Source: Clostridium_F caseinilyticum (GTDB taxonomy: Bacteria; Bacillota; Clostridia; Clostridiales; Clostridiaceae). From it: 64,000 nt of DNA. The notes below the pieces were generated by a model. The model did no database searches. It worked only from the letters and a program-made list of their open reading frames with translations, and was not told where the DNA came from. The first letter of the stretch is position 1, and each line of letters opens with the position of its first letter. A program made the translations under genes and the position numbers. Location of the stretch: NCBI RefSeq assembly GCF_046127645.1, contig NZ_CP175919.1. One strand, 5' to 3'. Shown one piece after another: positions 28,217 through 37,240 of this stretch.

Positions 28217-29065
28217 TTATTTATATTTTTCTACAAAACCTTGTAGATTTTTAATAGTTTCATTAAGGGTTTCTATTCTAGATAAAATCTCCTCTGTAGA
28301 AGCTGCCTGCTCTTCACTAATAGCTCCTACACTTCCTATGGTATTATTAATTTCATTTACACTATTATTCATTTCATCTAATATTTTTTCGATGTTTTTA
28401 ACAGCCTCTTGGGATTGATCAGCTAATTTTCTAACTTGTCCTGCAACTACTGCGAATCCACGACCAGATTCCCCTGCTCTGGCAGCTTCTATAGCTGCAT
28501 TAAGACCTAATAAATTAGTTTGGGTAGCAATGCCTTTTATAAATTCTAGAATTTCAGAAGTATCATTTTTCTTATTATTTAATTCTTCTACCATAGAAAT
28601 AGCATTTTGGCCTGATTTTGCCAAACTTTCCGCTGCCTCTGATACTTGAGCAGTATTTTCAGTTACCTGTTTAACATTCTCCACTAATTTTTCAACATTT
28701 TCTACTAACTGATTATTATTATCAAAATCTATTCCTGAACTAAGGGTACCTATAACTTCATTATTTACACCATAAATAGGAGTGAATATTGTTTTTATAG
28801 CTCTGCCATACACTTCCTTTGGAACATTATCATAAGTTTCCTTTTTATATTTAATACATTCCTCTAAGGTTTTTATGCCCTTTATAGGTTTTCCCTCTGG
28901 TAAATCTAGTTCAAATTTATTGGCTCTATAATAACCAACATATTTTTCTAAATCCGTAAGACCTACCACCATATCCTCATGAATGATTTTATTTATGTAA
29001 GGTAGCACTAATTTAAAAGCTGCCAATATTTCTTCATTACTTTGAAATCTCCTATTTTCACCCAT
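28217..29065 (-). CDS. Soluble methyl-accepting chemotaxis-type receptor
   Basis: 282 residues and no membrane segment. Residues about 1-110 form a sensor domain of PAS/Cache-like size; residues about 120-282 are the signalling coiled coil with the conserved hairpin tip NLLGLNAAIEAARAGESGRG that binds CheA/CheW. Lies 41 bases after a flagellin and probably shares its sigma-D promoter. The signal sensed is not evident; the short coiled coil is typical of cytoplasmic receptors. Confidence 0.92.
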   Translation of the reverse strand: MGENRRFQSNEEILAAFKLVLPYINKIIHEDMVVGLTDLEKYVGYYRANKFELDLPEGKPIKGIKTLEECIKYKKETYDNVPKEVYGRAIKTIFTPIYGVNNEVIGTLSSGIDFDNNNQLVENVEKLVENVKQVTENTAQVSEAAESLAKSGQNAISMVEELNNKKNDTSEILEFIKGIATQTNLLGLNAAIEAARAGESGRGFAVVAGQVRKLADQSQEAVKNIEKILDEMNNSVNEINNTIGSVGAISEEQAASTEEILSRIETLNETIKNLQGFVEKYK

Positions 29066-29106
29066 TTCTATTCTCCCCTTTTTTGTTTAGGTTTGTTTTT
29101 TATGAT

Positions 29107-29928
29107 CTATAAAAGCCATTTATTTATTACTATATTTACACCTTCATTATTTTGCCTTGCTGATACTAACATAGATTTATTGTAATCTATAAGCACATCA
29201 TCTCTAACAGATTTCATAAGAGCTGTTGCCATATCTATATCTTCAATTCTGGATAAAGACGAAGTTAAATTAGTACCAGAATTACTTGCATTATTAAAGG
29301 CATGTTGAAGATTATTTAAATGATTCCCTAGTTCCACTCTATTTTTTATAACTGTATTTAATGCATCTTTAATCTTTCCAATAGATTCATTAGAATTAGC
29401 TGCAGTATTTATATTAATACTATCTAAACCTAAAGATTGTAAAGAATTATTAGTTAGAGTTAAATCATAACTAAGATAAGGATTCTCCCTTGTTTGAATA
29501 ACCAATGTTTTATCTTCATTTAAAAGTTTTATCCCATTAAATTCTGTACCTTTTGCTATACTATCTATATTTTCTTTTAGCTGCTCAAATTCTTCTACTA
29601 TAGCTTGTCTATCATCATCCGTTAAAGTGCCATTAGAAGCTTGTATTGATAGTTCTTTCATCCTATGAAGAGTTTTGGTTATTTGGTCCATAGCACCATC
29701 TGCTACCTGGACCATAGAAATTCCATCCTGTATATTTCTTTCCGCTCTGTTTAATCCTCTTACTTGAGCCTTCAAGCTTTCACTTATAGATAATCCACCT
29801 GCATCATCCGCCGCTTTATTTATCCTTTTCCCTGAGGATAGCTTTTCCGTTAACTGGTTTTTAGATGTTTTATTCTTTGTTAATTTTGCAAAGGAATTCA
29901 AAAGAGATCCATTACTACTAACAAACAT
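29107..29928 (-). CDS. Flagellin, third and divergent copy
   Basis: 273 residues. LSSGKRINKAADDAGGLSIS and the C-terminal RIEDIDMATALMKSVRDDVL are D0/D1 flagellin; it has a different N-terminus (MFVSSNGSLLNSFAK) from flaA1/flaA2 and a non-standard C-terminal end (VNIVINKWLL). It lies in front of a chemoreceptor gene. The leader carries a GGA-loop hairpin, so it may be under CsrA/FliW control. It is probably a minor filament subunit. Confidence 0.9.
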   Translation of the reverse strand: MFVSSNGSLLNSFAKLTKNKTSKNQLTEKLSSGKRINKAADDAGGLSISESLKAQVRGLNRAERNIQDGISMVQVADGAMDQITKTLHRMKELSIQASNGTLTDDDRQAIVEEFEQLKENIDSIAKGTEFNGIKLLNEDKTLVIQTRENPYLSYDLTLTNNSLQSLGLDSININTAANSNESIGKIKDALNTVIKNRVELGNHLNNLQHAFNNASNSGTNLTSSLSRIEDIDMATALMKSVRDDVLIDYNKSMLVSARQNNEGVNIVINKWLL

Positions 29929-29954
29929 CTCTCCACCTCCCTGTTATTTTTTCT

Positions 29955-29968
29955 AGGCTTCCTTGCCT
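29955..29968 (-). promoter_or_regulatory. Putative CsrA-binding hairpin before the third flagellin
   Basis: AGGC-AAGGAA-GCCT: a four-base-pair stem with GGA in the loop, about 27 bases before the start, near the GGGAGG ribosome site (29937-29942). Same loop type as in the flaA1 and flaA2 leaders. Confidence 0.6.
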
Positions 29969-29985
29969 TTCATATATCATTTTTA

Positions 29986-30012
29986 TTATCGTATATAATT
30001 TGTTAAAACTTA
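29986..30012 (-). promoter_or_regulatory. Sigma-D-like promoter of the third flagellin
   Basis: TAAG (30009-30012), 15 bases, TACGATAA (29986-29993); the -35 differs by one base from TAAA. Confidence 0.7.
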
Positions 30013-30063
30013 ATCTAGATTTTAAAACTGTTCTAACATATAGGAGAACTTTTTATTTAATTA

Positions 30064-30245
30064 TTATAAATTTATCATAATTAAAACCATTACTATTAAT
30101 ACAATAGCCACTTTGTTTTTATAAGAAACCTTTTCTTTTAAATAATAGAACTGCCAAGTATTGTCATCAAAATACTACCAACACTATAAATGGGAAATAC
30201 AACAAAAGTCTTTAAGCTATATAAAGCTAATATTAGATAAATGAT
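30064..30245 (-). pseudogene. Fragment of an EamA/DMT-type transporter (C-terminal end, frameshifted)
   Basis: One frame reads YLILALYSLKTFVVFPIYSV then SVGSILMTILGSSII, and after a one-base shift the neighbouring frame continues YYLKEKVSYKNKVAIVLIVM to a stop. That is the last-helices pattern (LKEK...) of drug/metabolite transporters. The N-terminal part is missing. Remnant in the 577-base gap between the third flagellin and the glycosylation operon; the rest of the gap holds a terminator at 30375-30405. Confidence 0.55.
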
Positions 30246-30374
30246 TTCATTGAAGATATTAAAGATATAAAACTCAATAAAGAAAATTCAGAAAAATCTA
30301 TGAAGATTGCTGAAAAGAAAAAGTTTTTATGAAAAAATTAAAAAAGATTTAGAAAAGATTTATACATAATTAGT

Positions 30375-30405
30375 AAAAATCAGAAGATAAACTTCTGATT
30401 TTTTA
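30375..30405 (-). terminator. Terminator at the end of the second glycosylation operon
   Basis: Ten-base-pair stem AAATCAGAAG/CTTCTGATTT (30377-30386, 30392-30401); T-rich on both sides, so probably bidirectional. 100 bases after the acetyltransferase stop. Confidence 0.75.
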
Positions 30406-30505
30406 CTGAGCCTTCTTAAAAACTTACTTTTCGCACAATCTCCTAGGGGGACATTGCCAGCGTAATGAGCTTGCCCCATAAAAAATATAACGAACTCTCC
30501 TTGTG

Positions 30506-31048
30506 TCAGATTGAGGTTGCTAACAAATCATCTTTTATCAATGACAAAATATAAGAGTTCCACCACTTTCCATCATAAAAATAATTTTGTCTTAAAACTC
30601 CATCTACTTTAAAACCTAATGAATCATATAATAATTTCTTTTTATTATCAAACTCATATATCTCAGTCCAAATTTTATTTAAATTTAATTCATTAAAAGC
30701 ATATTTAAAAAGAAGTTTACATGCTTCTAGTGCATATCCTTTATCATCTATATATTGATCGTTCCAGCCTATATACAAGGATAAATCTGCATATCTATGT
30801 ATCCAATTTATATAGCATAATCCACAACATCCCAATAACTCATCATTTTCTACATCTTTAATAGAAAACATTATTGTGGAATTATCTTTAATTGCTTTAT
30901 CTACATACCACTTTTCTTGCATATCTAAATTAATTTCTCTATATTCTCTAAAATATTTTCTAAAATCAGGTTTGTTTCGCCAATTCATAAGCTGAGGCAA
31001 ATCTTCTCTTTCAATTGCTTTTAAATACACCTTTTCTCCATTAATCAT
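30506..31048 (-). CDS. GNAT-family N-acetyltransferase (PseH/RimL-like)
   Basis: 180 residues. Starts with VYLKAIEREDLPQLMNWRN and holds the acetyl-CoA-binding segment with IDDKGYALEACKLLFKYAF and the LGF...G end. Its place after a NeuB-type synthase suggests it acetylates an amino group of the nonulosonic-acid precursor, as PseH does. ATG at 31048 overlaps the NeuB-type stop. Confidence 0.85.
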   Translation of the reverse strand: MINGEKVYLKAIEREDLPQLMNWRNKPDFRKYFREYREINLDMQEKWYVDKAIKDNSTIMFSIKDVENDELLGCCGLCYINWIHRYADLSLYIGWNDQYIDDKGYALEACKLLFKYAFNELNLNKIWTEIYEFDNKKKLLYDSLGFKVDGVLRQNYFYDGKWWNSYILSLIKDDLLATSI

Positions 31049-32124
31049 TATTGAAAATCACTCCATTTTGCATAATCATCACTCTGTACATCTTTTAAAA
31101 TTGTTTTACCTATAATTTTATCTACTTCGTATGGCGGTATACCATCTTGCTTTATAGGTCTTACTGGAAATAAATCATTCTTAGTAATCACATGCCCAGC
31201 TTTTAAATTTTTCCTATAATATAAAGCTCTTCTTTGAACTACAACTGTCTGTTGTTCGTTTTCTTCTATTTTTTTTATTCCATCTCCTAAAGACAGATAT
31301 AATTCGTTAGCTGTTTTCACCATATTCCTCCATGAAATTGGATTCATGGAAAACTTATGATCTGGACCAATTCTGTCATTATCATCTGTGAAATGTTTTT
31401 CTATCACAGTAGTACCTAAAGCTATAGCACCCAACACCGTAGAATATCCTGGAGTATGATCTGATAAACCCAGTATTATGCCAGGATACATTTGTTTATA
31501 TGTATTTAATACTTTTAAGTTTATGAATTTTAAATTTTCTCTACTAGCTGTATAATTTGTATTGCATTGCATTAAAACAATATCTTCATTAATGTATGTT
31601 ATTTCATCCATAGCTCTCTTTACATCACCTAAATTAGATGCCCCCGTGGCTAATAATACCGGTTTCCCCTTATTAGCTATGTGTTTTAGTATCTCACTCC
31701 AAGTTATATCTCCTGAACCTATCTTATAAGCATTTACATAAGGTTCAACTAAATTTACAGACTCAAAATCATATGGACTAGTCATATATTCTATTCCTAC
31801 TTCATCACATTTTTCTTTTAAACGTCTTGTCCATTCTTTTGGAATACTTGCATCATCGTAAACATCATAAACTGATTTTTTCCAAGTTGATTGATGTGAC
31901 AACTGACATCCTAATGAATTAAATCCATTTCTACTTACTATTTTATTTGCCTTAAAGTTTTGAAATTTAGCTACATCTGCTCCAGCTTCTTTTGCTAATT
32001 CAATTAACTTAAAGGCCCTATCAATTGAACCATCATGATTAGCAGCAATATCTGCAATAAAATACGGTTGTCCCTCTTTTTCTATAGTCTTATTACCTAT
32101 ATTAATTTTAGAATTAAAACTCAT
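31048..32124 (-). CDS. NeuB-family nonulosonic acid synthase (Pse/Leg/Neu type)
   Basis: 358 residues. TIM-barrel NeuB domain (IADIAANHDGSIDRAFKLIE, VAKFQ, MTSPYDF, GLSDHTPGYST) and a C-terminal SAF domain (after about 290, LKAGHVITKNDLFPVRP). Joins phosphoenolpyruvate with a six-carbon amino sugar to give a nine-carbon sialic-acid-like sugar. Whether it makes pseudaminic, legionaminic or another acid cannot be decided from sequence alone. GGAGG before ATG. Confidence 0.92.
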   Translation of the reverse strand: MSFNSKINIGNKTIEKEGQPYFIADIAANHDGSIDRAFKLIELAKEAGADVAKFQNFKANKIVSRNGFNSLGCQLSHQSTWKKSVYDVYDDASIPKEWTRRLKEKCDEVGIEYMTSPYDFESVNLVEPYVNAYKIGSGDITWSEILKHIANKGKPVLLATGASNLGDVKRAMDEITYINEDIVLMQCNTNYTASRENLKFINLKVLNTYKQMYPGIILGLSDHTPGYSTVLGAIALGTTVIEKHFTDDNDRIGPDHKFSMNPISWRNMVKTANELYLSLGDGIKKIEENEQQTVVVQRRALYYRKNLKAGHVITKNDLFPVRPIKQDGIPPYEVDKIIGKTILKDVQSDDYAKWSDFQ

Positions 32125-32126
32125 AG

Positions 32127-33032
32127 TTAAAATTCCTCCTTATTGATGAAAAATTCATCATAATCCTTTCTTAATTCTTTTATTCCTTCATCTATACTAG
32201 GAATTTCCTTCAATATATGTTGTAATTTATCTAGCTTTAAAGTTGTATTCCTAGGTCGTAGTACACTAAATTTAATATCATCTATAGATTTAGGGATTAC
32301 TAAATTTATATATATATTAAAGACTTCAGCCAACCTTATAAGAAACTCATACTTACTTATATACTCTTTGCTACCAATATTGAGAATTCCCGTAATATTA
32401 CTACTAGTAACAATCTTTTTTATTATTTTCGCTAATTGCCCTACATATACAGGATTAAAATATACATTATTAAAACCATTAATTTTATTATCTAGTAACA
32501 AATTTCCTAATGCCCACTCTACAAGTGAATTCTTTTCCTCTAAATGAAAGCCATATATATTAGTTCTTAAAATTAACGTTTTAGAATTACTATTTAAACT
32601 TACTCTTTCACCTTCTAATTTTGTGGTAGCATAATAATTCAAGGGATTTATCTCGTCTTCTTCAGAATAATCACCCTTTTGGCCATCAAACACAGAATCC
32701 GTTGATATATATATATATCTAGAATTAAATTCTGCTAAAGTTTGAGTAGCCTCCACATGTAATTTATACGTATACTCCTTATTATCACTACAATCATCCA
32801 CATTAGTATTAGCTGCACAATGTATTATTACATCTGGATTAATTCGTCTCAAAATTTTTATTAATTGATCATTATCTGTAATATCTGTAATGACTCTATT
32901 ATAATTGTTTACTTTTTCATTGATTCTTCTACTAATCCCATATACTTCAAACCTATTATCATCTTTAAAATCATTAATAATGCTTTTCCCTAGCATACCA
33001 GTAGAACCAGTAATAAGTATCTTTTGTCTCAA
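32127..33032 (-). CDS. RmlD-like sugar-nucleotide reductase (SDR family)
   Basis: About 301 residues. LITGSTGMLGKSI is the Rossmann glycine motif; YISTDSVFDGQKGDYSEED and NPLNYYATTKLEGE give the catalytic Tyr-Lys. This is closest to dTDP-4-dehydrorhamnose reductases. I chose TTG at 33032, six bases after GGAGGGG. It may reduce a 4-keto sugar within this operon. Confidence 0.88.
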   Translation of the reverse strand: MRQKILITGSTGMLGKSIINDFKDDNRFEVYGISRRINEKVNNYNRVITDITDNDQLIKILRRINPDVIIHCAANTNVDDCSDNKEYTYKLHVEATQTLAEFNSRYIYISTDSVFDGQKGDYSEEDEINPLNYYATTKLEGERVSLNSNSKTLILRTNIYGFHLEEKNSLVEWALGNLLLDNKINGFNNVYFNPVYVGQLAKIIKKIVTSSNITGILNIGSKEYISKYEFLIRLAEVFNIYINLVIPKSIDDIKFSVLRPRNTTLKLDKLQHILKEIPSIDEGIKELRKDYDEFFINKEEF

Positions 33033-33047
33033 TTTTTTCCCCTCCAA

Positions 33048-33785
33048 CTATTCTCCTAATTTCTTCTGCTGAATATGGCCATTTATCTTTATTAAATGAG
33101 GATTTTTATCTATAAATTTCAATATATCATTGAAAGAAAATAATTGGTTTTCCTTATATAAACTATTATAAATTGTATTTATTAATTTATAATCCTCTTC
33201 GGTATCCAAAGTCCATCTATAATTAGAATAGTTATTTTCATTTTTATATTGAATTATTCTAAATTTATCTATATTTTCGTAAATATATGGAGTAACGTGT
33301 TCTCTTTCATATTGTTTTTTTGCTTTATTATAGCTTTTTTCTAAAGCCTCAAAGCTAAATACTTCTGTATCCAACCCTCTAGGATATGTTCTCTCAATAG
33401 TATTGCTTGCATAATCATATTTATCTAAATTATCTAGGTAATATTGGATAATTCTATCACTTGTATTATAATCTATTAAAGGACAATCACTAGTTACTCT
33501 TACTATAACGTCTGCTTTATATTTTTTAGCAGCAAAATAATATCTAGATAAAACATCTTCAGAGGATCCCCTAAAACAATCGATACCTAGTTTCGCTACT
33601 AATTTTTCAATTTTACTATCTTCATCTAATGTTGTAGTTGCTATTACTATCTTATTTAAATTTTTAACTTGCTTTAATCTATCAATATCATGTTCTAAAA
33701 CAGTTTTACCACAAATTTTTTTTAAAACTTTTTCAGGTAATCTAGTAGAACCTACTCTTGCTTGAACAATACAAACTACATTCAC
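33048..33785 (-). CDS. SpsF-like nucleotidyltransferase
   Basis: About 245 residues. IVQARVGSTRLPEKVLKKI is the nucleotide-binding start, with RVTSDCPLID downstream, typical of the cytidylyltransferase-like SpsF family, which activates nonulosonic acids or related sugars. Start GTG at 33785 chosen over a GTG three codons earlier, whose spacing to the AAGGGAT site is too short. Confidence 0.87.
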   Translation of the reverse strand: MNVVCIVQARVGSTRLPEKVLKKICGKTVLEHDIDRLKQVKNLNKIVIATTTLDEDSKIEKLVAKLGIDCFRGSSEDVLSRYYFAAKKYKADVIVRVTSDCPLIDYNTSDRIIQYYLDNLDKYDYASNTIERTYPRGLDTEVFSFEALEKSYNKAKKQYEREHVTPYIYENIDKFRIIQYKNENNYSNYRWTLDTEEDYKLINTIYNSLYKENQLFSFNDILKFIDKNPHLIKINGHIQQKKLGE

Positions 33786-33965
33786 CTTTTTCACATCCCT
33801 TTAAGTTTTTATTAATCTTATTATTATATATGATGTTTGACTCTAAATACATAAACTTATTGGCTTACAACACTATATCTTTACAACTACACCCCCTTAT
33901 TATTTAAAGCTTTTCTTGCAGCTACCTAACATTTATAAGGAATTAGGAATATATTCCAATTACCA

Positions 33966-34150
33966 TCAAAAAATAATTATATCATAGTCCTTTAACTGAT
34001 TATAATCCTTAGCAAAATCATCATGAAATAAATTCACATCAAAGTTCTTCCTAGCAAATTTTCTACCATCAGCACTTATTTCAATTTCATCCGCTTCAAA
34101 TCATAGTTTTATATAAGCATATACCAAATGGCCACTTCCCGCATCTATTC
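33966..34150 (-). pseudogene. Broken SAM-dependent methyltransferase
   Basis: The reading frame immediately downstream of pseB spells IDAGSGHLVYAYIKL, then a TGA where a glycine (GGA) is expected, then FEADEIEISADGRKFARKNF, LFHDDFAKDYNQLKDYDIII and another TGA. The GxGxL and E-x-S-x-G pattern is that of a class I methyltransferase. The start and the last half are missing. The 365-base gap between SpsF-like gene and pseB is mostly this remnant. Confidence 0.65.
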
Positions 34151-35203
34151 CTATTTAGCAACCGCTGCTTCAAACTTAGATTTTTCCTTATTATAATCAT
34201 ATAACTTAAATTTAATCATTTCTTCTTTTAACCGTTCCACAGTTAACCACTGACTATTTGTACCTGAGTCATATTCAAATCCTTCTTCTATAGGGTTTCC
34301 ACCAAGAGTTAAATAGTTTTCTGAATTCCACCAATTAAAATGAGGATATATTATATAATGTTTTGGATATTCATATGTATACCTTGAATCATCCTTTGTA
34401 ACCATCACCTCATGAAGCTTTTCCCCTTCTCTTATACCTACTTCCTTTAGTTTGCAGTCTGGAATCATTGCTTTTGCCAAATCAGTTATTTTAAAAGAAG
34501 GTATTTTAGAAATATAAGTTTCTCCTCCTCTAGATTCTTTTAAGGCCTTTAGTACTAAATCCACTCCTTGTTCTAAAGTAATCCAAAATCTAGTCATTCT
34601 AAAGTCCGTTATTGGAAGTTCTTTTTCTCCTTTTTCAATCAAAGACTTAAAAAATGGGATTACAGATCCCCTACTACCTGCTACATTTCCATACCTAACT
34701 ACTGAAAATATTGTTCCATTAAGTCCAGAATAAGCATTAGCAGCGATAAAAAGTTTGTCAGACACTAATTTTGTTCCACCATATAGATTTATTGGATTAA
34801 CTGCTTTATCTGTTGATAGAGCTATTACTTTTTTTACATTCCTATCCAACGCTGCATCTATTATATTCTGTGCCCCATGAATATTAGTTTTTATAGCTTC
34901 AAATGGATTATATTCACAAGCTGGAACTTGTTTCATAGCTGCTGCATGTATAACATAATCCACTCCATTACAGGCTCTATATAACCTATCCTTATCTCTC
35001 ACATCTCCTATAAAAAACCTTAATTTATCCATTTTATCTGGATACTTAGCTAAAAAATTCTTTTTCATTAAATCCTGTTTAAATTCATCCCTGGAGTATA
35101 TTATTATTTTTTTAGGGTTATATTCTTCTAAAATTATTTCAGTAAATTTTTTACCAAAAGACCCTGTACCTCCAGTTATTAAAATTACTTTGTTTTCTAG
35201 CAT
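34151..35203 (-). CDS. pseB: UDP-GlcNAc 4,6-dehydratase (inverting), PseB type
   Basis: 350 residues. LITGGTGSFGKKF binds NAD(P); AAAMKQVPACEYNP, STDKAVNPINLYGGTK hold the catalytic D/K/Y; DSRYTYEY and NSQWLTVERLKEEM close the protein. PseB makes the 4-keto-L-AltNAc intermediate for pseudaminic acid. GAGGAG before ATG. Member of the maf operon. Confidence 0.93.
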   Translation of the reverse strand: MLENKVILITGGTGSFGKKFTEIILEEYNPKKIIIYSRDEFKQDLMKKNFLAKYPDKMDKLRFFIGDVRDKDRLYRACNGVDYVIHAAAMKQVPACEYNPFEAIKTNIHGAQNIIDAALDRNVKKVIALSTDKAVNPINLYGGTKLVSDKLFIAANAYSGLNGTIFSVVRYGNVAGSRGSVIPFFKSLIEKGEKELPITDFRMTRFWITLEQGVDLVLKALKESRGGETYISKIPSFKITDLAKAMIPDCKLKEVGIREGEKLHEVMVTKDDSRYTYEYPKHYIIYPHFNWWNSENYLTLGGNPIEEGFEYDSGTNSQWLTVERLKEEMIKFKLYDYNKEKSKFEAAVAK

Positions 35204-35251
35204 ATCTTATCTCCTCTTCTTTAATATATATAAGATTGATCCACAATATTT

Positions 35252-36502
35252 TTATACAAAATCTATTTCCTCTAACTCCATATACTTTGTCCCTTTTATT
35301 TTTGCACCGCTGCTACAATTAATAAAACTTACTTGAGGATTTCTTTCTATTTCTAATTCTATGAAATGCTTAAAATTTAAATATTCTGATCTAGTATACA
35401 AAATATTTCCTTTTACCCCTTCCACTTTTTTATATAAAGAATTGTCTCCCTTTACTTCATTAGTAATATTAGCATCTTTGTAACTTTCATTAATATAGTC
35501 TGTATGAGATTTATTATTTATAAAGGCTAAATCTTGGCCTACTAAAATGATCTCTTTAGCTCCTCCTTTAACTGCAATATCCATAGTAGGAATAGCTACA
35601 GTTTTGCCTGTGTTTATTACTATATCATTGATATCATCTTCATCATTATAGAACATATACTTGGGGCCATTATATTTAGATACTGCCCATCTAGATGCCG
35701 TTTTTAAAAAGCATAGGGGAATGTCTAAATTTTCAAAGCCTTTTATTTGATTATAAACTAATTCAGATGGATCTATTATACATATCATATACGGGTTTAT
35801 TCCATTACTTATTAAGGTCCTAAGTGCACTACCTACAGAAAATATTTTAATATTACCTTGTAATCTTTTTAATTTTTCAATATTTTCATCTAATGAAGGA
35901 CCTGAAGCTGCTATTATAATTTTTTCATCTTTTAAATTATATGTACTATAAAAATCTCTCATAGTAAAATGATGCTCTTTTAAATTTGAATGATAATTTT
36001 CTTCCATTATATCTTTAAATTCATGTATACCTGCTTTAGCCATTTTAAAATTTCTAAATATATCTTTAATATTAGAATATTCCTCAGACAAAATTTTTAA
36101 GGAAGGTGCATATATTAAAATATCCTCTACTTCCTGTAGCTTTAACTTTAAGTTATAAAAAAACTCATCAGAAGCTCCTATGTATAACTTAACCCGGGGA
36201 TCATTTATAAAATTTTTATATACTCCATAATTTTTACCTATATTATAAATTTCCTTATCTACATCAAAGACATGAATTATTGTATCATCACCAACTCTAC
36301 TTAATAACGCTTGTACATGATAACCTAAACCAATACCGTATACTACTACATTTTTTTTATTTATATAAATATCTTTATTATTTTCAATAAATTTTTCACA
36401 CACTTTTTCTGGATGATATGCACTATGTAAAAGTATATTATCCACTTTTATAGTAAGGCTTTTATTATGAGCTTGGAAAACTTTTATATCTCTTTTTCTC
36501 AT
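35252..36502 (-). CDS. Motility accessory factor (Maf)-type flagellin glycosyltransferase
   Basis: 416 residues with the MAF_flag10/DUF115 region (IIIAASGPSLDENIEKLKRL and VKGGAKEIILVGQDLAF). Maf enzymes attach nonulosonic acids directly to flagellin Ser/Thr in the cytoplasm. It is shorter than the ~600-residue epsilon-proteobacterial Maf. It lies two genes upstream of the NeuB pathway and is the transfer step expected for it. Confidence 0.9.
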   Translation of the reverse strand: MRKRDIKVFQAHNKSLTIKVDNILLHSAYHPEKVCEKFIENNKDIYINKKNVVVYGIGLGYHVQALLSRVGDDTIIHVFDVDKEIYNIGKNYGVYKNFINDPRVKLYIGASDEFFYNLKLKLQEVEDILIYAPSLKILSEEYSNIKDIFRNFKMAKAGIHEFKDIMEENYHSNLKEHHFTMRDFYSTYNLKDEKIIIAASGPSLDENIEKLKRLQGNIKIFSVGSALRTLISNGINPYMICIIDPSELVYNQIKGFENLDIPLCFLKTASRWAVSKYNGPKYMFYNDEDDINDIVINTGKTVAIPTMDIAVKGGAKEIILVGQDLAFINNKSHTDYINESYKDANITNEVKGDNSLYKKVEGVKGNILYTRSEYLNFKHFIELEIERNPQVSFINCSSGAKIKGTKYMELEEIDFV

Positions 36503-36528
36503 TTACTTCATCTCCATCCTTACAAAAA

Positions 36529-36855
36529 TTATACTAATTGGCTAAATATATTTCCAACTTCATTTATAATCGGCAATAACCTATAAATAAATATATCACC
36601 TAACCATATATAGTCTTCATTTTTAATACCCTCAATTATATCATTAAAACAGCTGTCTAAACTTAATAAAATTTTGTTATCTATATCTTGTATATTCACA
36701 TTTATTAATTCTGAGTAAAAGTTATAAAGATCATTAGTAAATTCAGATATTAAAGATAGTGCTTTTTTTTCTTCTAGGCATTGGAAATAATTTCCTATAA
36801 TTAGTGTTTGTGATTTTAAATTTTCTATATTTATATTTATTTTTATTTCATTCAT
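36529..36855 (-). CDS. Small helical protein, flagellin-island family
   Basis: 108 residues from ATG at 36855; AAGGATG lies upstream, whereas an in-frame GTG ten codons earlier has no ribosome site. All-helical and acidic; it resembles the proteins at 19101-19469 and 46305-46655 in length, layout and the tail (YRLLPIINEVGNIF here; EEIIPLLNTWKGII there). First gene of the maf operon, so it may help Maf or flagellin. Confidence 0.72.
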   Translation of the reverse strand: MNEIKININIENLKSQTLIIGNYFQCLEEKKALSLISEFTNDLYNFYSELINVNIQDIDNKILLSLDSCFNDIIEGIKNEDYIWLGDIFIYRLLPIINEVGNIFSQLV

Positions 36856-36937
36856 ATTATAATTCACATCCTTATAAAAATTCACTTTATAAATTAATTG
36901 TACAATAAAATAATTAATAAAATATCACACTTTTATA

Positions 36938-36964
36938 TTATCGTATGAAATACTATAAATTTGA
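36938..36964 (-). promoter_or_regulatory. Sigma-D-like promoter of the maf/nonulosonate operon
   Basis: TCAA (36961-36964), 15 bases, TACGATAA (36938-36945). The -10 is the same as for flaA1; the -35 differs by one base. Confidence 0.65.
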
Positions 36965-37001
36965 ATTTCGTTTTTATTTTATATTTCTTAACATAATATA
37001 A

Positions 37002-37046
37002 AAATTTAGCATCAATAGCTTTTAAATAGCTATTGGTGCTAAATTT
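37002..37046 (-). terminator. Terminator at the end of the rml/B12 operon
   Basis: Nineteen-base-pair stem (37002-37020 with 37028-37046, one mispair) followed on the minus strand by TTTTTATATTA. It marks the end of the operon that starts near 48843. Confidence 0.85.
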
Positions 37047-37240
37047 AATATTTTCCTATTATTTATAAAAACTTAAGTTCCTATCATTATAAAACTGATC
37101 TTCTTCTTATTTCATTTATTATTTACTTTTTTTATTTTACGAAATTTCTATACTTATAAAACAAAATCCTTATTTATTCCCTTAAGTTATAATTAATATT
37201 ACTGCACTTACTAATAATTATCCTTTAGTATAATATTTTA

